DNA from: Isoetes taiwanensis
Lineage: Eukaryota > Streptophyta > Lycopodiopsida > Isoetales > Isoetaceae
Length of the DNA: 64,000 nucleotides
Reading direction: 5' to 3'
Assembly: GCA_021234155.1 (NCBI GenBank)
Contig: JAJEKV010000008.1
Span: forward strand, 10,782,740 to 10,846,739
A program made the translations under genes and the position numbers. This document shows positions 1-11,940 of this stretch, in pieces (position 1 is the first letter of the stretch; the number at the start of each line of letters is the position of its first letter). The notes beneath the pieces were generated by a model. It made no database searches. It was given only the letters and a program-made list of their open reading frames with translations, and had not been told where the DNA came from.

Positions 1-3000
1 TATAGGGGAACCTTCTAGAATATAATAGAAGGGAATCTAGGAGAATCTAAATGGAATCTTGAAGAAATCTAAAGGAATCTATGGAAATCACAGAGAATCT
101 AGGGGAATTCCTGTAAATCGTAAGCAATCTCGGGCAATATTCATAGAATCTTTATAAATCTTGGTTCGGTTCATCTAAAGGGAACCTACGGGAATCTCCC
201 TTGGAATCTCCATATAATGTTGGAAAATCTATGGAAATCTTTTTGGAATCTAAGAGAATCTTATGGGGATCTGTGGAAATCTAAGGGAACCTTAATGAAA
301 TCTCAGAAAATCTTGGAGGAATCTAGGAGAACCTTCAGGAATCTTAAAGAATGTAGGAAGTCTTTGCACAATCTTAGGAAATCTTTAGGAATCTTCATGT
401 AATCTTACGGAGTCTGAGGAAATATTAGGGGAATGTTGGAGAATCTAAGTAATTCTTTCTAAAATTTTAAAGAATCTAGAAGAATATTCATAGAATCCCA
501 AGGCACCTAGGAGAATCTAAAAAGAATCTTAAGGAAATCTAGAGGAGTTTTAGAGAATCTAGCAAAATATTAAAGGATCCAGGGGAATCTTGAAGAGCCC
601 AATGGAATCTTCATATAATACCAAAGAATCTAGCAGAATCTTTGTGAAAACCTAGGGAATTCCAGGAGGATGTTGAAGAATCTGAGGGAATCTAACGAAA
701 CCTTGACAGAATTTCAAGGAATCTACGAGGCTCTTGGAGTATCTAAGGGAATATGAAGGGGACCTTATATGAATCTGGACGTATCCTCGAAGATTTAATT
801 ACAAGGAAATCTAGATGAATCCTTCACACTTCGCAAGGACCTTTATGAAAGTCTATCAAAACCATGTTTACCTTTATGAAATGTTAATGGATATTCAAGA
901 AGTTTGCGAATCTTTATAAAATTGATAAAGTTAAAAAGCAAATTTTCATAATCTGATGGAATCTCACACGTACTCTCACGAATCTTAGCAACATTGGCTC
1001 ATACAATCGAAAGAAATAAAGATAGATAAAAGAAAATGATACTTTGGCACTACTTCATGTTTAGCATTGTCAGTTCAAACTTTAAATTAGACTATGAAGC
1101 AAATTATATATGAAATAATAACAACCAGCACTACACAAGTCTAATTTTATCGGGAACCTTCGCATGGAATGATACAACTCCAGTTTATTTCAAATTTAGC
1201 ATGACTTTTTTATTTGTCTGTACCCAATAGGATACAGTCTTCATTTTCTAACTTGATGAATCCTTCACACTTCGCAAGGACGATTGTGCATAGAAAGTCT
1301 ATCAAAACCATGTTTACCTTTATAAAATGTTAATGGATATTCAAGAAGTTTGCGAATCTTTATAAAATCTGGTGAATTAAAAAGCAAATTTTCAAGATCT
1401 GATGGAATCTCACACGTACTCTCACGAATCTTAGCGACATTGGCTCATACAATCGAAAGAAATAAAGATAGATAAAAGAAAATGATATAACTTTGGGACT
1501 ACTTCATGTTTAGCATTGTCAGTTCAAACTTTAAATTAGACTACGAAGCAAATTTATAAGAAATTTATAAAAAATAATAACAACCAGCATTACACAAGTC
1601 TAATTTTATCGGGAACCTTCGCATGGAATATACAACTCCAGTTTATTTCAAATTTAGCTTGGATTGGGGTAATCCCCACCAGGGTTCAAACCCCACTGGT
1701 TACCATCGGGTGGGAGACATGGGTGGGTGCAAGTCCCACCAACCATGCCTTCAATAATTAAAAAATAAAAAAAAAATAAAAAAAAATAACTTGACTTTTT
1801 TATTTGTCTGTAGCCAATAGGATACAGTCTTTATTTTCTAACTTCCTTGCTAAAAAGGCATCTTAAGGGATTTTGGGGAATCTAGTATTTCATAGAATGT
1901 TGAAAAATCTAGGGGAGCCTTCTAGATTACAATGGAATGGAATCTAGGGGAATCTTGAAGAAATCTTGACAAATCTATGGGAATCATAGAGAATCTAGGG
2001 GAATCTCTGTAAATCATAAGGAATCTCGGCAATATTCATAGAATCTTAGTGAATCTTGGACTTTGGTTCATCTAAAGGGAATCTACGGGAATCTCCATAT
2101 AATGTTGGCAAAATCTATGGGAATATTTTTGGAATCTAAGAGATTCTTATGGGGATCCGGGGAAATCTAAGGGAATCTTAATGAAATCTCAAAGAATCTT
2201 GAAGGAATGTAGGAAAACCTTTAGGAATCTTCTGGAATCCTAAAGAATTCAGGAAGTCTTTGCATAATCTTAGGGAATCTATAGGAATCTTCATGTAATC
2301 TTACGGAGCGTGAGGAAATCTTAGGGGAATGTTGGAGAATCTAAGGAATTCTTTCTAAAATATTAAAGAATCTTGGGGAATATTTATAAAATCCCAAGGC
2401 ATCTAGGAGACTCTAGAAAGAGCCTTAATGGAATCTAGAGGAGTCTTAGAGAATTTAGCACAATATTAAAGGATCAAGGGGAATCTTGAAGAGCCTTATG
2501 GAATCTTCATATAATACCAAAGAATCTAGCAGAATCTTTGTGGAAACCTAGGGAATCCCAGGAGGATGTTGGAGAATCTGAGGGAATCTAACGAAACCTT
2601 GACAGAATTTCAAGGAATCTACGAAGCTCTTGGAGTATCTAAGTGAATCTGAAGGGGACCTTTGCGAATCTTATATGAATCTAGAAGTATCCTTGAATAT
2701 CTAATTGCAAGGGAATCTAGGTGAATCCTTCACGCTTTGCAAGGACGATTGTGCATAGAAAGTCTATCAAAACCATGTTCACCTTTATGAAATGTCAATG
2801 GTTTTCAAGAAGTTTGCAAATCTTTATAAAATCTGGTGAAGTTAAAAAGAAAATTTTCAAAATCTGATGGAATCTCACACGTGCCCTCAAGAATCTTAGC
2901 GACATTGGCTCATACAATCGATAGAAAGATAAATAAAAAGAATGATATAATTTGACACTACTTCATGTTTAGCATTGTCAGTTCAAACATTAAATTAGAC

Positions 3001-5562
3001 TATGAAGCAAATTATATAAGAAATAATAACAACCAGCATTACACAAGTCTAATTTTATCGGGAACCTTCGCATGGAATGATATAACTCCAGTTTATTTCA
3101 AATTTAGCTTGACTTTTTCATTTGTCTGTACCAAATAGAATATGGTCTTTATTTTCTAACTTTCTTGCTAAGAGGCATCTTAATGGAATTTGGAGAATCT
3201 AGTATTTCATAGAATATTGAAAAATCTAGGGGAACCTTCTAGAATATAATAGAAGGGAATGTAGGGTAATCTAAATGGAATCTTGAAGAAATCTTAACGA
3301 ATCTATGGGAATCACATAGAATCTAGGGGAACTTTTGTAAATTGTAAGGAATCTCGGGCAATATTCATAGAATCTTTATAAATCATGGTTCGATTCATCT
3401 AAAGGGAACCTACAGGAATCTCCATATAATGTTGGAAAATCTATGGGAATCTTTTTGAAATCTAAGAGAATCGTATGGGGATCCGTGGAAATCTAAGGGA
3501 ACCTTAATGAAATCTCAGAAAATCTTGGAGGAATCTAGGAGAACCTTTAGGAATCTTTTGGAATCCTAAAGAATTCAGGATGTCTTTGCAAATCTATTGA
3601 ATCTTCATGTAATCTTACAGAGTGTGAGGAAATCTTAGGGGAATGTTGGAAAATCTAAGGAATTCTTTCTAAAATTTTAAAACATCTTGGGTAATATTCA
3701 TAAAATCCCAAGGCATCTAGAAGACTCTAGAAAGAGCCTTAAGGGAATCTAGAGGAGTCTTAGAGAATCCAGCAAAATATTATAAGTATCCAGGCGAATC
3801 TTGAAGAGCCCAATGGATCTTCATATAATACCAAAGAATCTAGCAGAATCTTTGTGGAAATCTAGGGAATCCCATGAAGATGTTGGAGAATCTGAGGGAA
3901 TCTAACGAAAACTTGACAGAATCTCAAGGAATCTACGAGGCTCTTGGAGTATCTAAGGGAATCTAAAGGGGACCTTTGCGAATCTTATATGAATCTAGAT
4001 GTATCCTCGAAGATTTAATTACAAGGGAATCTAGGTAAATCCTTCACACTTTGCAAGGACGATTGTGCATAGGAAGTCTATCAAAACCATGTTCACCTTT
4101 ATGAAATGTCAATGGATTTTCAAGAAGTTTGCGAATCTTTATAAAATCTGGTGAAGTTAAAAAGAAGATTTTCAAAATCTGATGGAATCTCACACGTACT
4201 CTCACGAATCTTAGCGACATTGGCTCATACAATCGAAAGAAATAAAGATAGATAAAAACAAATATGATATAATTTTGGCACTACTTCATGTTTAGTATTG
4301 TCAGTTCAAACTTTAAATTAGACTATGAAGCAAATTATATAAAAAATAATAACAACTAGCATTACACACGTCTAATTTTATGGGGAACCTTCGCATGAAT
4401 GATACAACTCCAGTTTATTTCAAATTTAGCTTGACTTTTTTGTTTGTCTGTACCCAATAGGATACAGTCTTTATTTTCTAACTTCCTTGCTAAAAGGCAT
4501 CTTAAGGGAATTTTGGGAAATCCAGTATTTCATAGAATGTTGAAAAATCTAGGAGAGCCTTTTAGAATATAATATAATGGAATCTAGGGGAATCTTGAAG
4601 AAATCTTGACAAATCTATGGGAATCACAGAGAATCTAGGGGAATCTCTGTAAATCATAAAGAATCTCAACAATATTCATAGAATCTTAATGAATCTTGGA
4701 CGTCGGTTCATCTAAAGGGAATCTACGAGAATCTCCATATATATTGAAAAACCTATGGGAATATTTTTGGAATCTAAGAGAATCTTATGGAGATCCGGGA
4801 AAATCTAAGGGAACCTTAATGAAATCTCAAAGAATCTTGAAGGAATGTAGGAGAACCTTCAGGAATCTTCTGGAATCCTAAAGAATTCAGGAAGTCTTTA
4901 CATAATCTTAGGGAATCTATAGGAATCTTCATGTAATCTTACGGAGTGTGAGGAAATCTTAGGGGAATGTTGGAGAATCTAAGGAATTATTTCTAAAGTT
5001 GTAAAGAATCTTGGGGTATATTCCCAAGGCATCTAGGAGACTCTAGAAAGAGCCTTAATGGAATCTAGAGGAGTCTTAGAGAATCTACAAAATATTAAAG
5101 GATCCAGGGGAATGTTGAAGAGCCCAATGGAATCTTCATATAATACCAAAGAATCTAGCAGAATCTTTGCGAAAACCTAGGGAATCCCAAGAGGATGTTG
5201 GAGAATCTGAGGGGATCTAACGAAACCTTGACAGAATTTCAAGGAATCTACGAGGCTCTTGGAGTATCTAAGGGAATTTGAAGGGGACCTTTGCGAATCT
5301 TATATGAATCTAGACGTATCCTCGATGATTTAATCACAAGGGAATCTAGGTGCATCCTTCACACTTCGCAAGAACGATTGTGTATAGAATGTCTATCAAA
5401 ACCATGTTCTCCATTATGAAATGTCAATGGATTTTCAAGAAGTTTGCTAATCTTTATAAAATCTGGTGAAGTTAAAAAGAAAATTTTCAAAATCTGATGG
5501 AATCTCACACATACTCGCACGAATCTTAGCGACATTGGCTCATACAATCGACTGGCTACAAT
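1..5562. repeat. Higher-order tandem array of a GAATCT minisatellite
   Basis: Two alternating parts are repeated. Part A, about 860 bp, is a degenerate short repeat built on GGAATCTA/GAATCTT with a period near 9 bp. Part B, about 450 bp, is well conserved, starts with CCTTCACAC and ends in a TTTGTCTGTACCCAATAGG segment. Part B begins at 821, 1262, 2727, 4041 and 5356, giving a composite period of about 1.31 kb. The exception is a tandem duplication of part B alone at 821-1855, whose second copy holds a SINE-like insert. The last part B is cut near 5562. The 9-bp period is a multiple of three, so accidental open frames rich in NLxES/LWKS appear (for example 217-402 and 4696-4881); these are not genes. 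Confidence 0.9.
1662..1793 (+). mobile_element. SINE-like insertion with A-rich tail
   Basis: This block interrupts the second part B copy; the copies near 3113 and 4434 read straight through the same point (TTTAGCTTGACTTTT). It contains GGTTCAAACC at 1683-1692, a good match to a polymerase III B box, and ends in a run of A with interspersed T. CTTG occurs on both sides, so any target duplication is short. The size (about 132 bp) and layout fit a truncated tRNA-derived SINE. A convincing A box was not found. Confidence 0.6.
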
Positions 5563-6505
5563 TCTCAAAACATGTACATTCAACTTCGTGCAGGCCCTAC
5601 ATAGTACAAAGACTTGTATATATAGAAACTCATGGGGGTGGTTACAAAATAGCACATTACGTATAAATCTTTGATCTTGGCCCTTCAATAAAAAGTTGGT
5701 GAGGTGGCATATCTGAAGCCCTTGAATTTTGATGGAGGCATGCATGGGCATGCATAGGGCATGCACCACATCCCTAGACCGTTGGATCAAAAGGGAAAGA
5801 GAAATCCTAGCCCTTGATTTTTGTAAGGAAGGTGCAAGGAAGGCCCCTTAAAGTGGATGTGGTGTAGCAAATCTTAGCCGTTAGATTAAAAAATGAGGAT
5901 ACATCCTAGCCATTAATCAAATTACAATTTTTTATTTTAACGAAGATAAGGTGGCACTCTCATTAATAAAAGGTTGAGGTGGCAAAGCAAGTATGAATGA
6001 ACTTTCGAGGAAGCTTCCTTTTCTTAAATCGCCTTCACAAGCTATAGCACTGCAAAACTTGATGAAATGCTAAATATATTTGGAAGCACACCTGTGAAGG
6101 ATTTGACAATGCAAGATCTCCTAGATGTTGCTTACAGCTAAGAACTTTTTTCGAGAGAAGTACATGTGGATTCCCTTGCTACTTCTCCGTCTGAAACTAT
6201 TAATGCTTGTAATCTTTGAATCCTTTTTCACTCCATTTTATAAGGAGTTTTGAGACAATTGGTGCCTCTCTATGTGCACCCTCTGATATGTATATAATTT
6301 TAATGAATAGAAAAACAACCTTGCCATAAAAAAAATAAAAATAAAAAAAGATAAATAAATAAATAAATCGCCCTCAAAGACATGTAACTTGCAGTAGAAG
6401 GGTCAGATGAAGATGGGACCTATGCCATTAGATTCCTCTCGTCGAGAACTTTCCAATGAATGGTGCTTTGGCATCATTCCGTTGCAGTTGAAGCCAATGT
6501 GGTCG
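5563..6505. other. Spacer with a retroelement 3' tail
   Basis: No gene is recognised. There are several GCATGC/CATGCATG motifs at 5740-5765. Plus-strand sequence at about 6190-6365 reads like the 3' end of a LINE or SINE: a TTTTAATGAATAG stretch followed by an A-rich tail with AAATAAATAAAT. No coding domain precedes it, so the family is not assigned. Confidence 0.4.
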
Positions 6506-7245
6506 AATTTTAAGAATCTTCTTAGAATCTTAGATTATTACTGAATCTATGGTAATCTATAAGTAATCTAGGGAATCTTCAAAGGATCTTAGAGAATCTA
6601 GAGGAAACCCAAGAGAATCTTAGGGAATCGAAAGAGAATCCATGGGAATTTAAAGAAATCTTCATAAAAACTAAGAGAATCTAGAGGAATCTTAGAGAAT
6701 CTAGGGGAATCTTCATAGGATCTTAGAGAATCTAAAAGAATCTCAAGAGATACTTAGGAGATCTATGGGAATCTCAAGAGAATCTTTTGGGAATATAAAG
6801 GAATCAAAAGGAATGTTTCTAAAATCTTTGAGTATCTAGGGTAATCTTGATGGAATTTTATAGTATCTTTGTAAAATCATAAGAATGTAGGGGAATCTTT
6901 GTAGAATCTTAAAGAATCTAAGGGAAGGCCAAGCGGGTCTAGAAGAATCTTCATAGAATATATAGGAATCTAGGAGATCTACGTAGAATCTTGGGGAATT
7001 TAGATGAATCTTGGGATAATTTATGAGAATCTAGGGGAATCTCATCAAAATCTGCGGAAATCTATGGGAATCTCAAGATAATCCTTCAAAATCTATGGGA
7101 ATCTAGGGAAAATCTAAGGGAATCTTCATAAAGCTTTGAGAATCTTAGAGAATCTAGAGGAATCTTAAGAGAATCTAATGGAATCTGAGAGAATTTTTTT
7201 AAAACCTCTGAGAATCTAGTAGAATTATGCAGAATCTTCATAAAA
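6506..7245. repeat. Second GAATCT minisatellite block
   Basis: This is the same GGAATCTA/GAATCTT short repeat as in 1-5350, more diverged and without the conserved part B. It lies about 1 kb from the main array. Confidence 0.85.
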
Positions 7246-8734
7246 AAGCACGAATTCATTAGTTAGAGAAATTTGGAATTCTCGTTGACCTCCAAATAGG
7301 TTGCAATGGCCATATAAAACGCAAAAAGTTCTTCATGAGAACCATATTGGTGACCCAAAAACATGCTAAAAAGGTTGCACAGATTGCGACCGCGATGTAT
7401 TTCAAAAATATTTGGTTTTTTAAGGCATATTCATCATATATGGCATGTTTTATGAGATATATATTGCACACCGTGAGCTCCCAAAGATCGCCATTGCGAT
7501 CTATTAAAACAAAACATGGGTGCAAAATACAATTTTTGAAAAGAAAAACATTTTATCTGCTCAACAGAATCGCTGTGGCGATTTGCTTGAGCAAGCATGA
7601 AGTTTGTGCTCATGAGGTTTGTGCTCATGGATTTCGCTACGGCGATTTAGTGGATCAAGAATAGAACCATAAAGGCAACCTTCTAGAATTCGTACGGAAA
7701 TGCTTTTCTGCATCAAGGACAGACTGCGAAGTTTTTTCCTATGGAGTTGATATGATGACAGACCTGGATAAGAAAGGAATCGATTAAAAACCTGAATAAT
7801 AGATCTGAATAAGAAAGAAATGGATTACAAACCTTAATTTTCAACAAGCTTGATCTTACTCAAATCAAAGAGATAATCAAGATTGTTTGCTGCGGAGAAA
7901 TCTTCGGTGACCAGATTAACAATACAAGCTGATCTAATATTTTTCTTAAAGTTCTCATCCATATTGTCATTCCCCTGCAACTCTGTCTGTATGAACTCAA
8001 TTTGATCTTCAATGTAATCAACGATCCTGAAACTTATTTTGACCAGAATTTCATAGTTGTCTTTCCTATTTGGTACTGCTCCCAAGCATCTTGTTCAATA
8101 GGCTTTGCCTTTTCCTCTGTGTCTAAATTGAAGTTAAAAGCATCATTCCTTTCAGCCAAACCAAGCCCATCATTTAGCCTGAAAAGCAGCCATAGATTCG
8201 TGGATTCTGAAGCGCAGCAGCTTCGTCAGAGTTTGATTTTGGTTGAAAACCTAGTTGAAGGGGATTTCGACTCAAAACCTTGTTCAAAACACTGCGGAAA
8301 TCCATGGCTTTTGCTTAAAACAGGGATCCCGAAAATTCTAATATACCTGCACAGCACTCAAAATAAACCTGTAGGGAATCACTCCCAGCGGAATCCTAAC
8401 TGCAAAGGAATCACTCACAATGTAAATCACTGTAAATCGCCAGAAGAGATGCTGGTTCCATGGGCGCTGGAGACATCTGCTGAAGGCACATCGAGCAGGG
8501 CATCCGGAGGTCCTGGCTTTTCGGCGTGCTGCTGCCCATTCAAATCCAGTAGTTTTTAGAATATTAATGGTCCTAAACCACGCTTTTATTTGAGTTGTAC
8601 CTTTATCCCGCCCACATTGGGCGGGACAAAAATTTGAATTAAAGGTGACCACTTTTGCTAGTGGTGGGCCTAAAGTGCTGCCCTTTAAATTCTCAAAATC
8701 CTGCTTTTTTCTCTATATAATGAATTCATGCTTT
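7246..8734. other. Spacer between minisatellite blocks, possible gene remnant
   Basis: A minus-strand open stretch at 7834-8085 encodes about 83 residues including EDFSAANNLDYLFDLS. An overlapping frame just upstream (about 8030-8160) also reads plausibly (EEKAKPIEQDAWEQY), which suggests a frameshifted remnant of an unrecognised gene. A perfect hairpin TCCCGCCCA-CAT-TGGGCGGGA lies at 8606-8626. Nothing else is recognised. Confidence 0.3.
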
Positions 8735-9465
8735 ATAATCTAAGAGAATTTTGGAGAATCTACATAGAATCTTAGGGAATCTAGAGGAACCATGGGATAA
8801 TCTTTGGGAATATAGGGGAATTTAAGGGAATCTCAACAGAATCTTTAGAAATCTAGGGGAATCTAAAGGAATGTTCATAAGATCTTTAAGAATTTAGGGG
8901 AATCTTGATGGAAGCTTGCAGAATCCAGGGAAATCTTCATAGAATCTAGGGGAATCTCTGTAGAATTTTGGAGAATCTAGGGGAATGTTTATAAAATTAT
9001 AAGGAACCTAGAGGAATCTCACGAGAATCTTAGGCAATCTATGGGAATATCAAGAGAATATCTAGGAATCTAGGGAAATCTAAGGGAATCTTTATAGAAT
9101 CTTAAAGGATCTTGGAAAATCTACATAGAATCTTGAAAAAGAAAAGGAATTTTGAGATAATCTTTAGGAATATAGGGGAATCTTAAAAGAATCTTTGTTA
9201 ATATAGAAGAATTTTAAGCATGTGTTTGTAAAATCTTTGAGAATCTAGGGGAATCTTGATAGAATCTTGAAGAATCTAGTGAAATAGAATCTAAGGAAAT
9301 CTAGTAGAATCTTCATAGAGAGTTATAGCATCTAGAGGAATCTTAGGGCAATCTTTGGGAAACTAGGGGACTCTCTAGAGAATCTTATGAATCTAGGGGA
9401 ATCTTTATAGAATCTTAGGGAATATGAGAGAAATCTAAGGGAATCTAGGGGAATCTTTCATGTTG
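8735..9465. repeat. Third GAATCT minisatellite block
   Basis: This is a diverged array of the same short repeat, again without part B. It ends about 150 bp before the stop codon of the 620-residue membrane protein gene. Confidence 0.85.
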
Positions 9466-9616
9466 CGTGTGTTTTGAAGGGTCAATTTCATACAATCCTT
9501 CATTTTACAAACACTTGTATATGTATAGAGATACAATAGACATATAAGGGAAAGCTCTTAGGATGTAAAGAGACACAGATTATTTAGATGATAAGCTATG
9601 GACACGGTCCTCTCAG

Positions 9617-11479
9617 TTAGGTTGGAGTAGAGATGTTAACCGAGTAGAGATGTTTATTTGGTAGTGTAGCATAAAGGATGCGGGCAACAATGAGAAAATA
9701 AGGGATAAATATAACTCCCATAATCCACATTGTTGTCCATACTGGGCTGACTTGAATGGTAGAAGTGGTGGTAATAAGAAAAGCCCGTTCTAGATTTGGC
9801 TGGTACTCAACGGTGTGAGTCCAACCTGCAGTTGGACCTGATTTGAGGGCTGTCAATGTCTCCCAAGTACTAAACATAAAACCGCCAATCACTGGGGCTA
9901 AAGCAAGAAGTCTGATAATACATCTAACATGGACTAACCATTGTGACGTCAATTCTGCCTGAGCATTTATGCGAAAAAATGCCTTCAAATTGACTCCGCC
10001 ACTGAAGTAGTTAGAAAGCCTTTGGACAAAGCCAACAATAATCTGTTCTATGGCCACCAATTTATCACTAAACACTATTCCTGTTGTTGTAAAAACAGCC
10101 AAGAATGCTGTGACAATATCCAAGTAGGCATCATGACGCTTTGAGGCCATGTCTTTCCATTGCTTTTGGGCATAGTCCTTCACTTCCTTCATTTCGCCGA
10201 AGTTTTCAACTATATTTTCTATCTCTTGTATTATTCCTTTTTCTATTATATGAGAAGAACATACCTTTTCCACCTCTGTTTTTTGAGTTTCCTGGCAATC
10301 ATCTCCCGTTGCCACAGCTTTTTCCACACTTTCCATAACTGAACCCATCCCAAATGCAATTGCAAAATCAGAAAACTTTTTCATTATTCTTCCAGCAAGT
10401 GGATTTTCACCACAAAAAGGTCCGAGATCAAATGTTGAGCTTGAGCTTCTGTTGGGCAATGGATCAACTTGTTGGCTGACTAACCAGTCCTGGAAGCAGG
10501 ACGAGAGATCCTCCATTTTATCCAGAGTACCACTGGTGATATTATCAGGAAAGGTGGCTGAGTTAAAAGTGGAGTTTAGAGCGTAGTAGGAGTCGAATTT
10601 GGAGCTGTAAATGTAAAGGTACACTCCATCATTCAGTGGAAACCAGTAGGAATTAGCACTTATGCATGGACCTGCGCCCAGAAACGCGCCTCTGCTGATC
10701 GAGAAACTAGAACCTTGAGCACATACATTTTTCACACATTTGCATACTCCAAAAGGCTCGCGTAAATAAGCAGCCATATCAGCTCTATAAAACACAGGGA
10801 TCATATGACTGCAGAGAGTGGCCAACTTAGGATTAGAATAGTACCAGAAGTTGTCATTCTTCATCCCAACAGTTTGATTTATGCCTACAGCCTCTGGAAT
10901 CCTAGCATTGCTAACCCAATTTGTGAGGTGCGTCATGTCACTATCATTATAATTTACTTCTGACAAGAGCATTTTGAACGTAATATTATTCTCCTCTTGC
11001 AGAGCAATTACCTGACCAGTAAAACGGCACATGTTTTGCCCCCTCTCCTGGAAAAAATAACCCAAGCAAATCCTGATGCTCAGGCCCCAGTTTACCGTCA
11101 TTCTGGCGATGATATTGTGGGGATGTGGACGATATAATCCTCCAAGGACGTGAGGCTCAGGTGCATTAAACATAAGCACTGAGGCATTGATGCTGCTAAA
11201 GCCTGCAACCCTCCATGCGCTTAGTTTCTTGTATGCTGAACCTGCTTCCTGAATAGTGATATTGTCATCCGTTTCAAAGCCCTCAATAAGGTAAGATCGA
11301 ATTACCCAATCGTAGAATGGATCATTGGTTGTTGCAAACTGTGTCTTCTCGGCACATGAACTGCCATTTTGGATTGACAAATCAGAATAATATAAGGGGT
11401 AAGCATGAACAGATGGTGGTGGTTTGGCACAGATTGTGAAGAGGATGACAGCAATAAGCTGGTAGATATGGATCGCCAT
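9617..11479 (-). CDS. Secreted/membrane protein of unknown function, 620 aa
   Basis: A single uninterrupted frame. The open frame extends upstream to 11698, but the ATG at 11479 is preferred because it starts a typical signal peptide (MAIHIYQLIAVILFT, cleavage near residues 22-26). The next 430 residues look extracellular: many N-glycosylation sequons (NIT, NAS, NDS, NQT, NST, NRS) and repeated cysteines, including a CKCVKNVC cluster. Three hydrophobic segments follow, at about residues 455-472, 519-536 and 582-605, so the protein probably sits in the plasma or an endomembrane with a large outer domain. I do not recognise the family. No frameshift or stop is present, so it is probably a working host gene. 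Its upstream region carries two G-box modules. Confidence 0.75.
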   Translation of the reverse strand: MAIHIYQLIAVILFTICAKPPPSVHAYPLYYSDLSIQNGSSCAEKTQFATTNDPFYDWVIRSYLIEGFETDDNITIQEAGSAYKKLSAWRVAGFSSINASVLMFNAPEPHVLGGLYRPHPHNIIARMTVNWGLSIRICLGYFFQERGQNMCRFTGQVIALQEENNITFKMLLSEVNYNDSDMTHLTNWVSNARIPEAVGINQTVGMKNDNFWYYSNPKLATLCSHMIPVFYRADMAAYLREPFGVCKCVKNVCAQGSSFSISRGAFLGAGPCISANSYWFPLNDGVYLYIYSSKFDSYYALNSTFNSATFPDNITSGTLDKMEDLSSCFQDWLVSQQVDPLPNRSSSSTFDLGPFCGENPLAGRIMKKFSDFAIAFGMGSVMESVEKAVATGDDCQETQKTEVEKVCSSHIIEKGIIQEIENIVENFGEMKEVKDYAQKQWKDMASKRHDAYLDIVTAFLAVFTTTGIVFSDKLVAIEQIIVGFVQRLSNYFSGGVNLKAFFRINAQAELTSQWLVHVRCIIRLLALAPVIGGFMFSTWETLTALKSGPTAGWTHTVEYQPNLERAFLITTTSTIQVSPVWTTMWIMGVIFIPYFLIVARILYATLPNKHLYSVNISTPT

Positions 11480-11589
11480 TTTGTATATGCAAAGATGGGG
11501 GAGATTATTGCCTGTTTTAAATATATGTTCTGCCCAGTGTTTCCTCTCCTCCGGCGCTTCCACCAAAATTGATAAATAACAAGCATGTT

Positions 11590-11720
11590 GGGTTTTTTTT
11601 TTTTTGATATGATGCCACGTGGCAAAAAAAAATCTCCCTCTTATGTTTACGTAAGATTGACAACAGGCAGGTTCGCTTTTTGATTGGTACGATGCCACGT
11701 GGGAAGAAATAACCTACCCC
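11590..11720 (-). promoter_or_regulatory. Duplicated G-box module upstream of the 620-aa gene
   Basis: Two imperfect tandem copies of about 79 bp each contain a G-box: TGCCACGTGGCA at 11613-11624 and TGCCACGTGGG at 11693-11703. On the minus strand the second is preceded by GGTTATTTCTT. CCACGTGG is the classic plant binding site for bZIP and bHLH factors (light and abscisic-acid response). The copies lie 130-220 bp upstream of the chosen start codon. A promoter role is inferred. Confidence 0.5.
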
Positions 11721-11756
11721 TTAACTTTATGTGAGGTTGATAACAGACATGTTCCC

Positions 11757-11940
11757 TTAAATTGGTTGGTGGAGCATCTTTGTCTGCATTTTGTATAAGC
11801 ACATGGAGTTGTTTGGGTCTTTGGCATTATGTACATATGCATGCTAAGTCCTTTACATTGATTGGTGGAGGGCCATACTCGTCTACAATTTTATATAAGC
11901 ACATGGAGTGGTTGGGATCTTTGGCCAATGGCCCCTATAT
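11757..11940. repeat. Imperfect duplication with TATA-like motifs
   Basis: Two copies about 100 bp apart share TTGGTTGGTGGAG, then TTTTRTATAAGC, ACATGGAGT and GGGTCTTTGGC. The TTTTATATAAGC core resembles a plus-strand TATA box, but no plus-strand gene is recognised downstream. Confidence 0.55.

Noticed and set aside
217-402. 61-codon open frame (and a similar one at 4696-4881)
   Set aside because: It is a by-product of the 9-bp GAATCT repeat, whose period is a multiple of three.
1682-1735. A functional tRNA gene
   Set aside because: There is a B-box-like GGTTCAAACC but no cloverleaf or acceptor stem; the A-rich tail fits a SINE-like insert better.
5359-5790. 143-codon minus-strand open frame
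   Set aside because: It runs from the conserved satellite segment into unrelated spacer and has no domain; the same segment in other units gives no consistent frame.
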